Source: CAYQNU01 sp964419055
GTDB lineage: Bacteria > Bacteroidota > Bacteroidia > Flavobacteriales_D > Parvicellaceae
Assembly (NCBI GenBank): GCA_964419055.1
Contig: CAYQNU010000002.1
Span: forward strand, 1 to 64,000
Direction: 5' to 3'
Length of the DNA stretch: 64,000 nucleotides
The notes beneath the pieces were generated by a model. That model was not told the origin of the DNA, did not search any database, and saw nothing but the letters and a program-made list of their open reading frames with translations. Shown in pieces: positions 1 through 8,487 of this stretch (position 1 is the stretch's first letter; the number at the start of each line of letters is the position of its first letter). Position numbers and translations under genes: made by a program.

Positions 1-2530
1 CTGTGAATGTTCCCGGAGTACTGGCATCAGTAACGGGAACTGTTGCTCCTGAAACCGTTCCTGAAGGTGTGCTCCAAGAGTACGTCCCTCCACCTGTTGC
101 AGTAAATGTTCCAGTTGTGGTAGCACAATCTAGGGCTATATTACTTCCTGCGCTTGCCGTAGGAGCTGTTTCATCAACAGTAATGACTACTTGATCAGAA
201 GCGGTACATCCGTTTGTGGCCAATACAGTTAATGTATAGGTTGTGGTGGTGGTAGGATTAGCTACTGGGTTAGCAATAGTTGTACTACTTAAACCGGCTG
301 CGGGGCTCCAAGTAAAGGTTCCTCCTCCTGAACCATTTAAAGTGGTAGAGGGGGTTATACAATTTGTTGTGAAGTCACTTCCTGCGTTAACTGCTGGAAC
401 ATTCAAATCTACTGAAATAGTAACATCATCCGTTGCTGTACAACCATTAGCACCTGTCACTGTTAATATATAGTTAGTATTAACAGAAGGAGTTGCAGTT
501 GGGTTGGCTACGGTAGTACTGCTTAATCCTGTAGCAGGACTCCAAGAATAAGTACCACTTCCACTTCCATTTAGAACAGTTGATGGTGCTGAGCAACTGG
601 TTGTGAAATCACTTCCAGCATTTACTGAAGGCGGAGTAATATCAATATTCACTGTTGTAGCACTTGTTGCTGTACAACCATTAGAACCTGTTACGGTTAA
701 CGTGTAGGTTGTATTGCTAGCAGGTGTAGCGGTTGGATTGGCAATTGTAGTGCTGCTCAAACCTGTAGCTGGGCTCCAAGAGTAGCTTCCGCTTCCACTA
801 CCGTTTAAAGTAACCGATGTTGTAGTACAATTAATAGTTTGATTACTTCCTGCACTGGCTGAAGGTGGTGTTTCGTCAACAGTGACAATGGCTACATCTT
901 GAGCGGTACATCCATTGGCTCCTGTAACGGTTAGGGTATAATTGGTAGTTGAAGCTGGATTGGCTATAGGGTTGGCAATTGTAGTGCTGCTCAAACCTGT
1001 AGCTGGGCTCCAAGAAAAACTACCTGATCCGCTTCCGTTTAATGTTGCAGTTGGCGTAATACAAGTGGTGGTGAAATCACTACCTGCATTTACCGATGGT
1101 GGTGTATTGTCAACGCTAACTGTTGTTGACGAAGTTGCTTGACATCCATTAGAACCGGTTACGGTAAGTGTGTAAGTAGTGTTAGATGTAGGTGTAGCGG
1201 TTGGAGTAGCAATAGTAGTGCTGCTCAAACCTGCGGCTGGACTCCAAGAATACGTTCCTGATCCACTTCCGCCCAACACCACCGAAGGAGTTGAGCAATT
1301 AACCGTTGCGTTAGAACCCGCATTTGCTGAAGGTGGAGTATTGTCTACTGTAACAGTTGTAGCTGAAGTGGCTGTACAACCATTTGCGCCTGTAACGGTT
1401 AGAGTATAGGTTTGAGAACTTCCTGGATTAGCAGTTGGATTGGCAATAGTAGTGCTGCTCAAACCTGTAGCTGGGCTCCAAGAATAGGATCCCGATCCAC
1501 TTCCATTTAATGTTACTGAGGTAGTGCTGCAATTAATGGTTTGATTGCCGCCAGCATTTGCTGAAGGTGGAGCATTATCAACAGATACAGTAGCCGCTGA
1601 AGTTGCTTGACAACCAGCACCATCAGTAACTGTTAAGGTGTAAGTGGTGTTGGAACCTGGAGTAGCTGTTGGATTAGCGATAGATGCATTGCTCAACCCT
1701 GTGGCTGGAGACCAAGAATAGGAATAACCAGGAGTACCGCCACTTGCCGATCCGTTCAACACCACCGAAGGAGACGAACAATTAACCGTTTGGTTTCCTC
1801 CGGCACTGGCGGTGACATTACAAGCTGTCATAATAGAAACATCATCAATAAAATAGCGAATTGTTCCTTGAGATCCAGCTACAACTGTTGTAGAAGTGGC
1901 GCCATCTGTGTAAAAATTTCCAATGGAAAAATATAATAAATTGGGGACGGTTGGTGTAAAGGTATACGTTAATAATGTCCAACCAGTCTTATCTGTGATT
2001 GGGGCACCAGTATAATTTACATCGGGTGTAGTAGACCAAACACACATACTTCCCGTATTCATTCTTGCAGTGGTAAATTTGAAACCAATATTATTAGTTG
2101 CTCTATTTCCATAATCTGCAAGAGAAACATATAGACTAATATTGTAAGTTGTACCAACCACTAAAGGAGTACTTAAAGCTCCTTGAAGATATTCTCTATA
2201 AGGTGTGCAACCTCCTGAACCATATGTTACTATTGCAGACATAGAACTTCCTGTTCTTGGTGCCTGTTGACCTACTGCCGATATATGTGTTGAAAATGGA
2301 CTTGAAAAACATGTTGTCGAAAGACTTGTATGGAAAATATCTGTCGAACCATCATTAGGATAGTCCCAGTTACTAACCGCAGCTGTAAAAGTTCCCTCGG
2401 CAACATACCAAGAACATTCCAAATTAGCCAAATTAACTGTTTCAAAGCTAGGATTAAGAACTAAATTTTGAGCTCTAAATGCAAATGGTAAAAGTAAGCC
2501 TATTGCAATTAATAGTTTTAACTTTTTCAT
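1..2530 (-). CDS. Giant secreted surface protein with Ig/PKD-like repeats (C-terminus outside window)
   Basis: The frame is open from an ATG at 2530 to the window edge, about 843 codons, so the C-terminus is missing. It opens with a signal peptide (MKKLKLLIAIGLLLPFAFRAQ). Residues ~22-235 form an N-terminal domain starting NLVLNPSFE, which resembles the carbohydrate-binding-like domains of Bacteroidota surface proteins and the N-terminus of the gene at 57520. From residue ~238 on there are at least seven Ig/PKD-like repeats of exactly 78 residues, with SYSWSPATGLSSTTIANPTA-type cores. By family habit the missing end should carry a T9SS sorting domain; this is inference. It starts 14 bp after the small gene at 2545-3030, so the two are probably co-transcribed. 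Role: secreted or surface-anchored adhesin; ligand unknown. Confidence 0.85.
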   Translation of the reverse strand, partial: MKKLKLLIAIGLLLPFAFRAQNLVLNPSFETVNLANLECSWYVAEGTFTAAVSNWDYPNDGSTDIFHTSLSTTCFSSPFSTHISAVGQQAPRTGSSMSAIVTYGSGGCTPYREYLQGALSTPLVVGTTYNISLYVSLADYGNRATNNIGFKFTTARMNTGSMCVWSTTPDVNYTGAPITDKTGWTLLTYTFTPTVPNLLYFSIGNFYTDGATSTTVVAGSQGTIRYFIDDVSIMTACNVTASAGGNQTVNCSSPSVVLNGSASGGTPGYSYSWSPATGLSNASIANPTATPGSNTTYTLTVTDGAGCQATSAATVSVDNAPPSANAGGNQTINCSTTSVTLNGSGSGSYSWSPATGLSSTTIANPTANPGSSQTYTLTVTGANGCTATSATTVTVDNTPPSANAGSNATVNCSTPSVVLGGSGSGTYSWSPAAGLSSTTIATPTATPTSNTTYTLTVTGSNGCQATSSTTVSVDNTPPSVNAGSDFTTTCITPTATLNGSGSGSFSWSPATGLSSTTIANPIANPASTTNYTLTVTGANGCTAQDVAIVTVDETPPSASAGSNQTINCTTTSVTLNGSGSGSYSWSPATGLSSTTIANPTATPASNTTYTLTVTGSNGCTATSATTVNIDITPPSVNAGSDFTTSCSAPSTVLNGSGSGTYSWSPATGLSSTTVANPTATPSVNTNYILTVTGANGCTATDDVTISVDLNVPAVNAGSDFTTNCITPSTTLNGSGGGTFTWSPAAGLSSTTIANPVANPTTTTTYTLTVLATNGCTASDQVVITVDETAPTASAGSNIALDCATTTGTFTATGGGTYSWSTPSGTVSGATVPVTDASTPGTFT
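177..1815 (-). repeat. Tandem 234-bp coding repeats (7 units of 78 aa)
   Basis: The segment reading tgctgctcaa or a close variant recurs at 283, 517, 751, 985, 1219, 1453 and 1687, a period of exactly 234 bp. The repeats are in frame and encode PKD/Ig-like domains. Unit borders are approximate. Confidence 0.9.
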
Positions 2531-2544
2531 AATTAATTATTTTT

Positions 2545-3030
2545 TTAGAATGTTAAAATTAAATTTTTACGACCTTCATATTTATCTTCAATGATAGACC
2601 GTATTTCCTTTTTTAATAAATTTTCCGTTTTTGAATCTATTTTATTATAAAAAGATATTATTAGAATTTCACCATTTTCATCAATAACAACTTCACCTAA
2701 AAATAAAACTCCATTAAAATTAGGATTCTTTGAAACCAAAGATTTTAAACCCTCTTCAATTTGATAGTTAATAGCATTTATTTCTTTACCATTAATAGTT
2801 ACAATCCTACTTTGTATTTCATGATCTTTATAAACTTCTTTTCTGATAATTTCATCATTATTATCGTAAAAGATCCAATCACCTTGTTTCATAGAATTTG
2901 CATCAACAATTTCAGTTAAAGGATCACCGTTCGTAGCTTTGATTGTTTTATGTTGTGCTGAAAAAAATAAGGGGAAAATCAATAATGGAAATGTAAAAAG
3001 TGTTGTTAACAATGATTTATTTGGTTTCAT
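2545..3030 (-). CDS. Small secreted protein with MORN-like segment
   Basis: 161 aa with a signal peptide (hydrophobic stretch ending FFSAQ). Residues ~45-75 (MKQGDWIFYDNNDEIIRKE) resemble MORN-like or toxin-antitoxin YwqK-type strands. The C-terminal third (GVLFLGEVVIDENGEILIISF) has the look of a TonB C-terminal-like fold, where a value is propagated as 'v.V.v..dG.i', but this is weak. It is the first gene of a probable two-gene unit with the repeat protein at 1-2530 (14-bp gap), behind a good Bacteroidota promoter at 3058-3086. Periplasmic or outer-membrane location is inferred from the signal peptide. No firm function. Confidence 0.7.
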   Translation of the reverse strand: MKPNKSLLTTLFTFPLLIFPLFFSAQHKTIKATNGDPLTEIVDANSMKQGDWIFYDNNDEIIRKEVYKDHEIQSRIVTINGKEINAINYQIEEGLKSLVSKNPNFNGVLFLGEVVIDENGEILIISFYNKIDSKTENLLKKEIRSIIEDKYEGRKNLILTF

Positions 3031-3057
3031 AAAAGGCGGTTTTAGTTACTAAAAAAG

Positions 3058-3086
3058 CAAAGATAGTATAATAATTGAAAAAGCAA
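3058..3086 (-). promoter_or_regulatory. Bacteroidota-type promoter for the 2545-3030 gene
   Basis: Read on the minus strand: -33 TTG at 3086-3084, an 18-nt spacer, then -7 TATCTTTG at 3065-3058, matching the Bacteroidota consensus TAnnTTTG. The ATG follows at 3030. Confidence 0.55.
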
Positions 3087-3283
3087 TTTACTTTACTAAA
3101 ATAAGTATAATTTATGACGTCATTTAGTCCAAAAAAGTTGCACCTGCTGGTTATTTAAATGTAAAAGTAAATGAATATAAATACGTAATGTAGTATTTTT
3201 CCTATCGATATAATCGAGCGAAACCAGAATTCAAACTACCTATATATTTTTGAAAATTGTTACTTCCTTTAGCAAAACAGAAA

Positions 3284-4882
3284 TTAATTCTTTAGAATTT
3301 TAAATTCTGTTCTTCTGTTCATGCCGTGTGCTTCTTCCTTTTCTTCGGGAGTTTTCAATTTGGCTATTTCCGTGTCGCTCACCAATGGTTTTGATTCGCC
3401 ATAACCTTTATAAGCAAAACGTTCTCTTGGAATGCCATAAGCTACTAAATAATCGACTACAGCTTTAGCTCTATCCTCAGAAAGCGCTTGGTTGTAATCT
3501 GCTGAACCTTGTGTATCGGTATGTCCTCCAATTTCGATTACCAATGATGGATTGTCCTCCATTAATTGTAATACCCTATCTAACTCTGTTTTAGATTCAT
3601 CTTTTAATGAATATTTGTTGTAATCAAAGAAGATATTTTTCAAAATTATTTGACTTCCCATTTCCAATTTTTTTAATCCAATATCCTTTTTAATTTCTTG
3701 GTATTGAGCTGTATCTGAACTAGTAACATTATCAGAGTGAAATAAATAACCAGGGGACTTAACATTAATACCATAATTCTTTCCTGCAGGCAATGATATT
3801 AGATATTTCCCTGATTCACTGTTTGAAGTATAAGTTCCAATAACTTCGTTTTTCTCATTATCGGTAATTTCAATGGTGGCTTCAATTGGAGCGTTGGTCT
3901 TAGCATCACGAATAACACCTTTAATTACGGCTAAGTTTGGTTTCACTTCTTTTACTTTATCCTTAGGGATAAAACGTATTTCATAAATATTCTTAACATC
4001 ACTATCTCTACTTGAAGCATAATATCCAAATTTACCATTGGCTGCCAATACGAAGAATAAATCATCGCCTGTCGTATTTATTGGTTCTCCTAAACTGACA
4101 GGTTTTGACCATTTCCCTTTTTCAAAAACGGTCTTAAAAACATCATATCCACCAATGGAATTGTGTCCTTTGCTGCTAAAATAAAGTGTTTTTCCATCAG
4201 GATGCATATAAACGGCTTCTTCCTCATCTTTGGAATTAACCACACCTCCAATGTTTTCTGGTGCTCCCCATTTTCCATCTGTTCCTTTAACACATTTCCA
4301 AATATCGCGTTTTCCTTGGCCACCTTTTCTGTCACTAACAAAATAGATGGTCCGTCCATCAGGAGAAATGGTCGCTGACGATTCGTGAAATTCAGTATTG
4401 ATTACTGTTGATATGGGTTGAGGATCAGACCAAGACCTTCCTTTAAGATAGGACTCAAAAATTTCACCATCACCGTATTTACTGTCTTGATAAATTAATA
4501 AACGTTGACCATCGTTTGAAATAGCAATATTGGAATTATTCCTTCCAAATACATTCACATTATCAGACAATGGTTCTGCTTTTTTCCAAGTTTTGGTTTC
4601 AGAATCAAAAGTAGAATAAAATATACGTTCTGCAACTTGAACACCTTTTTTCAGTTCCTTTTCTGTTACAGGCCTTCTAGAAGTAAAAAACATTTCTGAA
4701 CCATCTGCGGTGATTACAGGCGCATAATCATTAAACGGACTATTAATAGATGCATCTAACTGTTCAATTTCAATGCGCATGGAATCATTTTCAGAAACTA
4801 TCAGCTTAGGTTTTACCTGAGCTACCCCCATTACACTTAAACTACCAAAAAGCACTGTTAAAAAACAAGAAATTTTCATCAT
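3284..4882 (-). CDS. OmpA-family protein with PD40 propeller and regulatory-like domain (PorE/T9SS-associated type)
   Basis: 532 aa. Signal peptide at residues 1-22. A PD40/WD40-like propeller spans ~50-300, with repeated motifs such as SPDGRTIYFVSDRKGG and HPDGKTLYFSSKGHN. A carboxypeptidase-regulatory-like domain lies at ~320-395. An OmpA-like peptidoglycan-binding domain lies at ~415-530, with the signature GGHTDTQGSADYNQALSEDRA, keeping the Asp and Arg that bind diaminopimelate. The order matches PorE of T9SS except that the N-terminal TPR region is absent; compare the full version at 41637-43652. It is last in a six-gene run, 51 bp after a PorP/SprF gene. PorP/SprF with an OmpA partner is a usual pair that anchors T9SS or gliding machinery to the cell wall. 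Role inferred: cell-wall anchor of this adhesin locus. Confidence 0.85.
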   Translation of the reverse strand: MMKISCFLTVLFGSLSVMGVAQVKPKLIVSENDSMRIEIEQLDASINSPFNDYAPVITADGSEMFFTSRRPVTEKELKKGVQVAERIFYSTFDSETKTWKKAEPLSDNVNVFGRNNSNIAISNDGQRLLIYQDSKYGDGEIFESYLKGRSWSDPQPISTVINTEFHESSATISPDGRTIYFVSDRKGGQGKRDIWKCVKGTDGKWGAPENIGGVVNSKDEEEAVYMHPDGKTLYFSSKGHNSIGGYDVFKTVFEKGKWSKPVSLGEPINTTGDDLFFVLAANGKFGYYASSRDSDVKNIYEIRFIPKDKVKEVKPNLAVIKGVIRDAKTNAPIEATIEITDNEKNEVIGTYTSNSESGKYLISLPAGKNYGINVKSPGYLFHSDNVTSSDTAQYQEIKKDIGLKKLEMGSQIILKNIFFDYNKYSLKDESKTELDRVLQLMEDNPSLVIEIGGHTDTQGSADYNQALSEDRAKAVVDYLVAYGIPRERFAYKGYGESKPLVSDTEIAKLKTPEEKEEAHGMNRRTEFKILKN

Positions 4883-4933
4883 TTCTAATATAACTGTTTA
4901 TTTTTATCTACTATAAAATGAATAATTGGAATA

Positions 4934-5965
4934 TTAAATTCTAGCTCTACCAGCCATTTTCCCTCCAATCATTGCGTATCTCAAGAAAAATTCAATTCCT
5001 CCTCTACTTTTAGATACTTCGCTCAACGTGGAAATATTAAAATCATAAGCTACTCCTAAAGCCAAATCACCCCACTCCAACATACCTTTGATTATAGCGG
5101 CATCTTTGTTACGATAAAATATACCAATAGATCCTGCTGCGGCTTTGTAATAACCTGTGTAATTTGAACTTTCTTTGATTAAATATCTAAAATAAGTTCC
5201 TGTTAACAACTCTTGAGCTGTCCCTTGACGCTGGTAATAAATAGCTGGCATTAATGACAAACGAGTATTGTTAATACCCACAATTGCATTTGCAAAAGCC
5301 GAAACTCTCATATACATGCGTTCTTCAGGTGCATTCAAAAACGAATATTTAGGACGATTTAAGTGATAAATGGCTCCCCCAGCATTAATCCAAAGATTGT
5401 CATTTTTGGTCATATAACCATCCGATTTTTTGTAAGAATAAACCAATCCAGCTCCAACGTCAGCAAAACTAAAACGATCTGTTAAAAAAGTTTCACCACT
5501 TTGTAGACCTGGGTTATAAGCCATTCCGTCATATTGACTTGCCCATTGACCTGATTCAGCGTCAATATAACGCTGCCCTAATCCTGTATATAAACCTGCT
5601 CCTAATGTATTTTCATCATTCAGCAACACATGATAGGCAACACTTAAATTAACATTATTAGTAACCACTTTGGCTTCACCAGCTTGATCATTGAAGAAAT
5701 TAATACCGGCAGCTAAATGACCACTTTTATTTCTTTTATTGGCATTTAATCGCATATCAAATGAAGCAGCTGTGGTCTTAAAAGGTTCGGCTACTTGCTT
5801 CCATTGATTTCGATAGTTTATGATTCCCTGCATTTGGTAATTAGCACCCGCCAAGGCCGGATTTAATGTTAGTGGGGAATTAGAAAAGTGAGAAAAGTGA
5901 ACATCTTGAGCGGATGCTGACATAATTAAAGTTGCTAAAACAACTGTTGCTACAATTTTTTTCAT
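4934..5965 (-). CDS. PorP/SprF family type IX secretion outer-membrane protein
   Basis: 343 aa with a signal peptide ending ASAQD. The hallmark N-terminus follows (VHFSHFSNSPLTLNPALAGA), then inner motifs typical of the family such as YRNQWKQV and LGLGQRY-like strands, and an amphipathic beta-barrel to the C-terminus. Length is normal for the family. PorP/SprF proteins are outer-membrane barrels; paralogues sit next to type B sorting-domain substrates and are needed for secretion or attachment of those partners, as SprF is for SprB. Three type B substrates lie upstream on the same strand and an OmpA protein lies downstream. I infer that this is their dedicated export or anchoring partner. Confidence 0.92.
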   Translation of the reverse strand: MKKIVATVVLATLIMSASAQDVHFSHFSNSPLTLNPALAGANYQMQGIINYRNQWKQVAEPFKTTAASFDMRLNANKRNKSGHLAAGINFFNDQAGEAKVVTNNVNLSVAYHVLLNDENTLGAGLYTGLGQRYIDAESGQWASQYDGMAYNPGLQSGETFLTDRFSFADVGAGLVYSYKKSDGYMTKNDNLWINAGGAIYHLNRPKYSFLNAPEERMYMRVSAFANAIVGINNTRLSLMPAIYYQRQGTAQELLTGTYFRYLIKESSNYTGYYKAAAGSIGIFYRNKDAAIIKGMLEWGDLALGVAYDFNISTLSEVSKSRGGIEFFLRYAMIGGKMAGRARI

Positions 5966-6007
5966 GCTTTATAAGTTATCGTTTTATAGTATTTAGTGTT
6001 CATTAAA

Positions 6008-8419
6008 TTATCTAACAAGGTTAAGATTTCCAGATTGTTGAATTAAAGTTCCATCTTCCAAAACTGCTGAGAATTTATAGACATAAACCCCCACCATAGC
6101 TGGTTTATCGTTATAGTTTCCGTCCCAACAAATAGCTCTTGAATTGGTTTCAAATACGAGTTCACCCCATCGATTAAATATGGATAAATTCATTGTTCTA
6201 ATACAACCACCTAAAACACATTGTTCATCATTCAAACCATCCGAATTTGGAGAGAATATCGTTGGAATAAACAAGTCTCCACAAGGTATTTCTACTTCAA
6301 TAGTAACTAATGCTGTACTACTACAACCCGCAGCATTTGTTCCAACTACTGTGTAAGTGGTGGTTGAAGTTGGTGTAGCAATTGGATTAGAACAATTAGT
6401 ACAACTTAATCCATCTACAGGTGACCAAGTATATGACGTTGCACCTGAGGCATTTAACTGCACAGATTCACCCAACACTATGTATGCATCTGGAGGTGTC
6501 ACAGTTACCGTAATACCCGGTGTAATCACAACATTTGCAGAACTAGATGTCGAAGTGCAGCCACCAACAGTTACCGTAACATTATAAAAACCAGCCATTG
6601 TTGCATCGGTTACGGCAATTGTTGGATTTTGTACAGATGATATAAATCCATTTGGACCAGTCCAAGAATAAGTAGCCCCTGCAATTGTTGAAGCAGATAA
6701 ATTAAGTGCTGATCCTACACAAATAGGAGAATTACTCGTTGCCAAAGGTGCTGCAGGGAGAGGATTAATCACCACAGTAGTAGAACTCATTGGTGAAGCA
6801 CAAGTACCAACAGAAATGATTAAATTATAGGTGCCTGCCATAGCTGGTAAAGCCCCTGTTATAGAAGGATTCTGAGAAGAAGAAGTATATCCACCAGGAC
6901 CTGTCCAAGCATAGGTTGCTCCTGTCACTGTATTTGATGTTAAATTTATAGAAGAACCTTCACATATGGGAGAATTACTAGATACAGTTGGTGCAGAAGG
7001 TGTTGCATTTACTACAACATTGGTTGTTGCTGGTAAAGATGTACATCCACCAATTGTAACCGTAAGAGAGTAAGTGCCTGACATGGCAGTTGTTGAATTG
7101 GGGATGGACGGATTTTGAATGGCTGACAAATATCCATTAGGTCCTGACCAAGAGTAGGTAGCACCTGGAACCAAATTAGATGTTAAATTAATTTGTGACC
7201 CCACACAAACTGGAGAATTACTAGTTGGAATTGGTGAAGTTGGTGTTGGATTTATCGTTACAGTGGTAGTTCCAGCAAGAGAAGAACAACCTCCTACTGT
7301 TGCTATTACACTATAAACTCCTCCCATTAATGCAGTAGCTGAAGTAAGGGACGGATTTTGAGATGCAGAAGTAAATCCATTTGGGCCAGTCCAAGCATAA
7401 GTTGCTCCCGCTATTGTATTTGATGTAAGATTAATTGTTGATCCGATACAAACAGGCGAATTACTAGTGGCTGTTGGAGTTGTTGGAAGAGCCGTCACAT
7501 TTACAGTTGTGGTACCTGCTGGAGAAGTACAACCAGCCACGGTAACAGTAACACTATAAATTCCCGCCATAGCTGCTGTAGCATTGCTAATGGTTGGATT
7601 TTGAAGTGAAGAAGTAAATCCATTTGGACCTGTCCATGAGTAAGTAGCTCCTGTAACTGTTGAGGCTGTTAAATTAATAGACGAGTTTTGACAAACGGGA
7701 GAATTACTTGAAGCAGTTGGCGCTGTTGGACAGTCAACAATCAAAACCCAAGGTGAAAATGTGTTTTGACCCAAGTAAGGACCTGCTGTTCCAATTCCTG
7801 CAGTAACTCCAACAGAAGCAGCATTAACTGGAGTATCCCAAGATGTTCCATTCCAATGTTGAGCTTTTACAGAAGATGTCGGAGAAGCTGTTGTATTCTC
7901 AATACCTCTGTAAGAAAAACTCAAATCAGCAGTAGTACTTGTGGCACGAATATCCCAAAAACGATCAATAGCTCTCAAAACAGAATCTGTCACACCGGGC
8001 ATAATGCTCACTGGTGCCACATTTGACAGAAGTGGTTTTGGCGCATTTTGCTGATTTGTAGACCAAGTAGAAAGATTAATTGGACTATTACCTACGGTTT
8101 TATTAAACGTAAAAGGGATATAATCAACAGGATTAGCACCTACACCAAAAGGGAAAATATAAGACCCTGTTGATGTTCCTGAATTCCAGGTAACAAAATT
8201 GTATTGATTTTCGGAATGAATATGACCTCCTCCCGGTAATCTTACAATTCCTTGGGTGTTGGGTTGATTGATTACTAAATGCAAGTTATTTGTAGGAGTA
8301 CCCCCATTCATTACGACATAAGCACCATTAAGAACCATTAAATTATTTTGACCAAAAGAAAAACCTGCGTTATAAAATAGCAGTATCACTAATAACCATA
8401 AGGACTGTATGTTTTTCAT
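6008..8419 (-). CDS. T9SS type B sorting-domain adhesin with five PKD-like repeats
   Basis: 803 aa. Signal peptide at ~1-24 (ends FSFGQ). Residues ~25-230 form an N-terminal domain of unknown type. Five Ig/PKD-like domains follow, each exactly 81 aa (SNSPVC...INLT...GATYSWTGPNGF). After a linker with 'VQLNASGATSYTWSPVDGLSC', a gliding-motility-associated / type B C-terminal domain runs over the last ~90 residues (FIPTIFSPNSDGLND ... IFNRWGELVFE ... GNLNLVR). Exported through T9SS and held at the cell surface. It is 42 bp upstream of the PorP/SprF gene. Ligand unknown. Confidence 0.93.
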   Translation of the reverse strand: MKNIQSLWLLVILLFYNAGFSFGQNNLMVLNGAYVVMNGGTPTNNLHLVINQPNTQGIVRLPGGGHIHSENQYNFVTWNSGTSTGSYIFPFGVGANPVDYIPFTFNKTVGNSPINLSTWSTNQQNAPKPLLSNVAPVSIMPGVTDSVLRAIDRFWDIRATSTTADLSFSYRGIENTTASPTSSVKAQHWNGTSWDTPVNAASVGVTAGIGTAGPYLGQNTFSPWVLIVDCPTAPTASSNSPVCQNSSINLTASTVTGATYSWTGPNGFTSSLQNPTISNATAAMAGIYSVTVTVAGCTSPAGTTTVNVTALPTTPTATSNSPVCIGSTINLTSNTIAGATYAWTGPNGFTSASQNPSLTSATALMGGVYSVIATVGGCSSLAGTTTVTINPTPTSPIPTSNSPVCVGSQINLTSNLVPGATYSWSGPNGYLSAIQNPSIPNSTTAMSGTYSLTVTIGGCTSLPATTNVVVNATPSAPTVSSNSPICEGSSINLTSNTVTGATYAWTGPGGYTSSSQNPSITGALPAMAGTYNLIISVGTCASPMSSTTVVINPLPAAPLATSNSPICVGSALNLSASTIAGATYSWTGPNGFISSVQNPTIAVTDATMAGFYNVTVTVGGCTSTSSSANVVITPGITVTVTPPDAYIVLGESVQLNASGATSYTWSPVDGLSCTNCSNPIATPTSTTTYTVVGTNAAGCSSTALVTIEVEIPCGDLFIPTIFSPNSDGLNDEQCVLGGCIRTMNLSIFNRWGELVFETNSRAICWDGNYNDKPAMVGVYVYKFSAVLEDGTLIQQSGNLNLVR
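6560..7775 (-). repeat. Tandem 243-bp coding repeats (5 units of 81 aa)
   Basis: The core gtccaag or variant occurs at 6660, 6903, 7146, 7389 and 7632, an exact 243-bp period. The repeats are in-frame PKD-like domains of the gene at 6008-8419. Borders are approximate. Confidence 0.9.
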
Positions 8420-8487
8420 ATGATTTTCATTTTAGTTAGAAAATTTAGAAACTTTTCTCGATTGGATTAACAATCTTTTTTATCCTT

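Noticed and set aside
177..1815. Regularly spaced repeats that might be a CRISPR array
   Set aside because: The period is 234 bp, the whole unit is repeated without unique spacers, and it is in frame within a signal-peptide-bearing surface protein.
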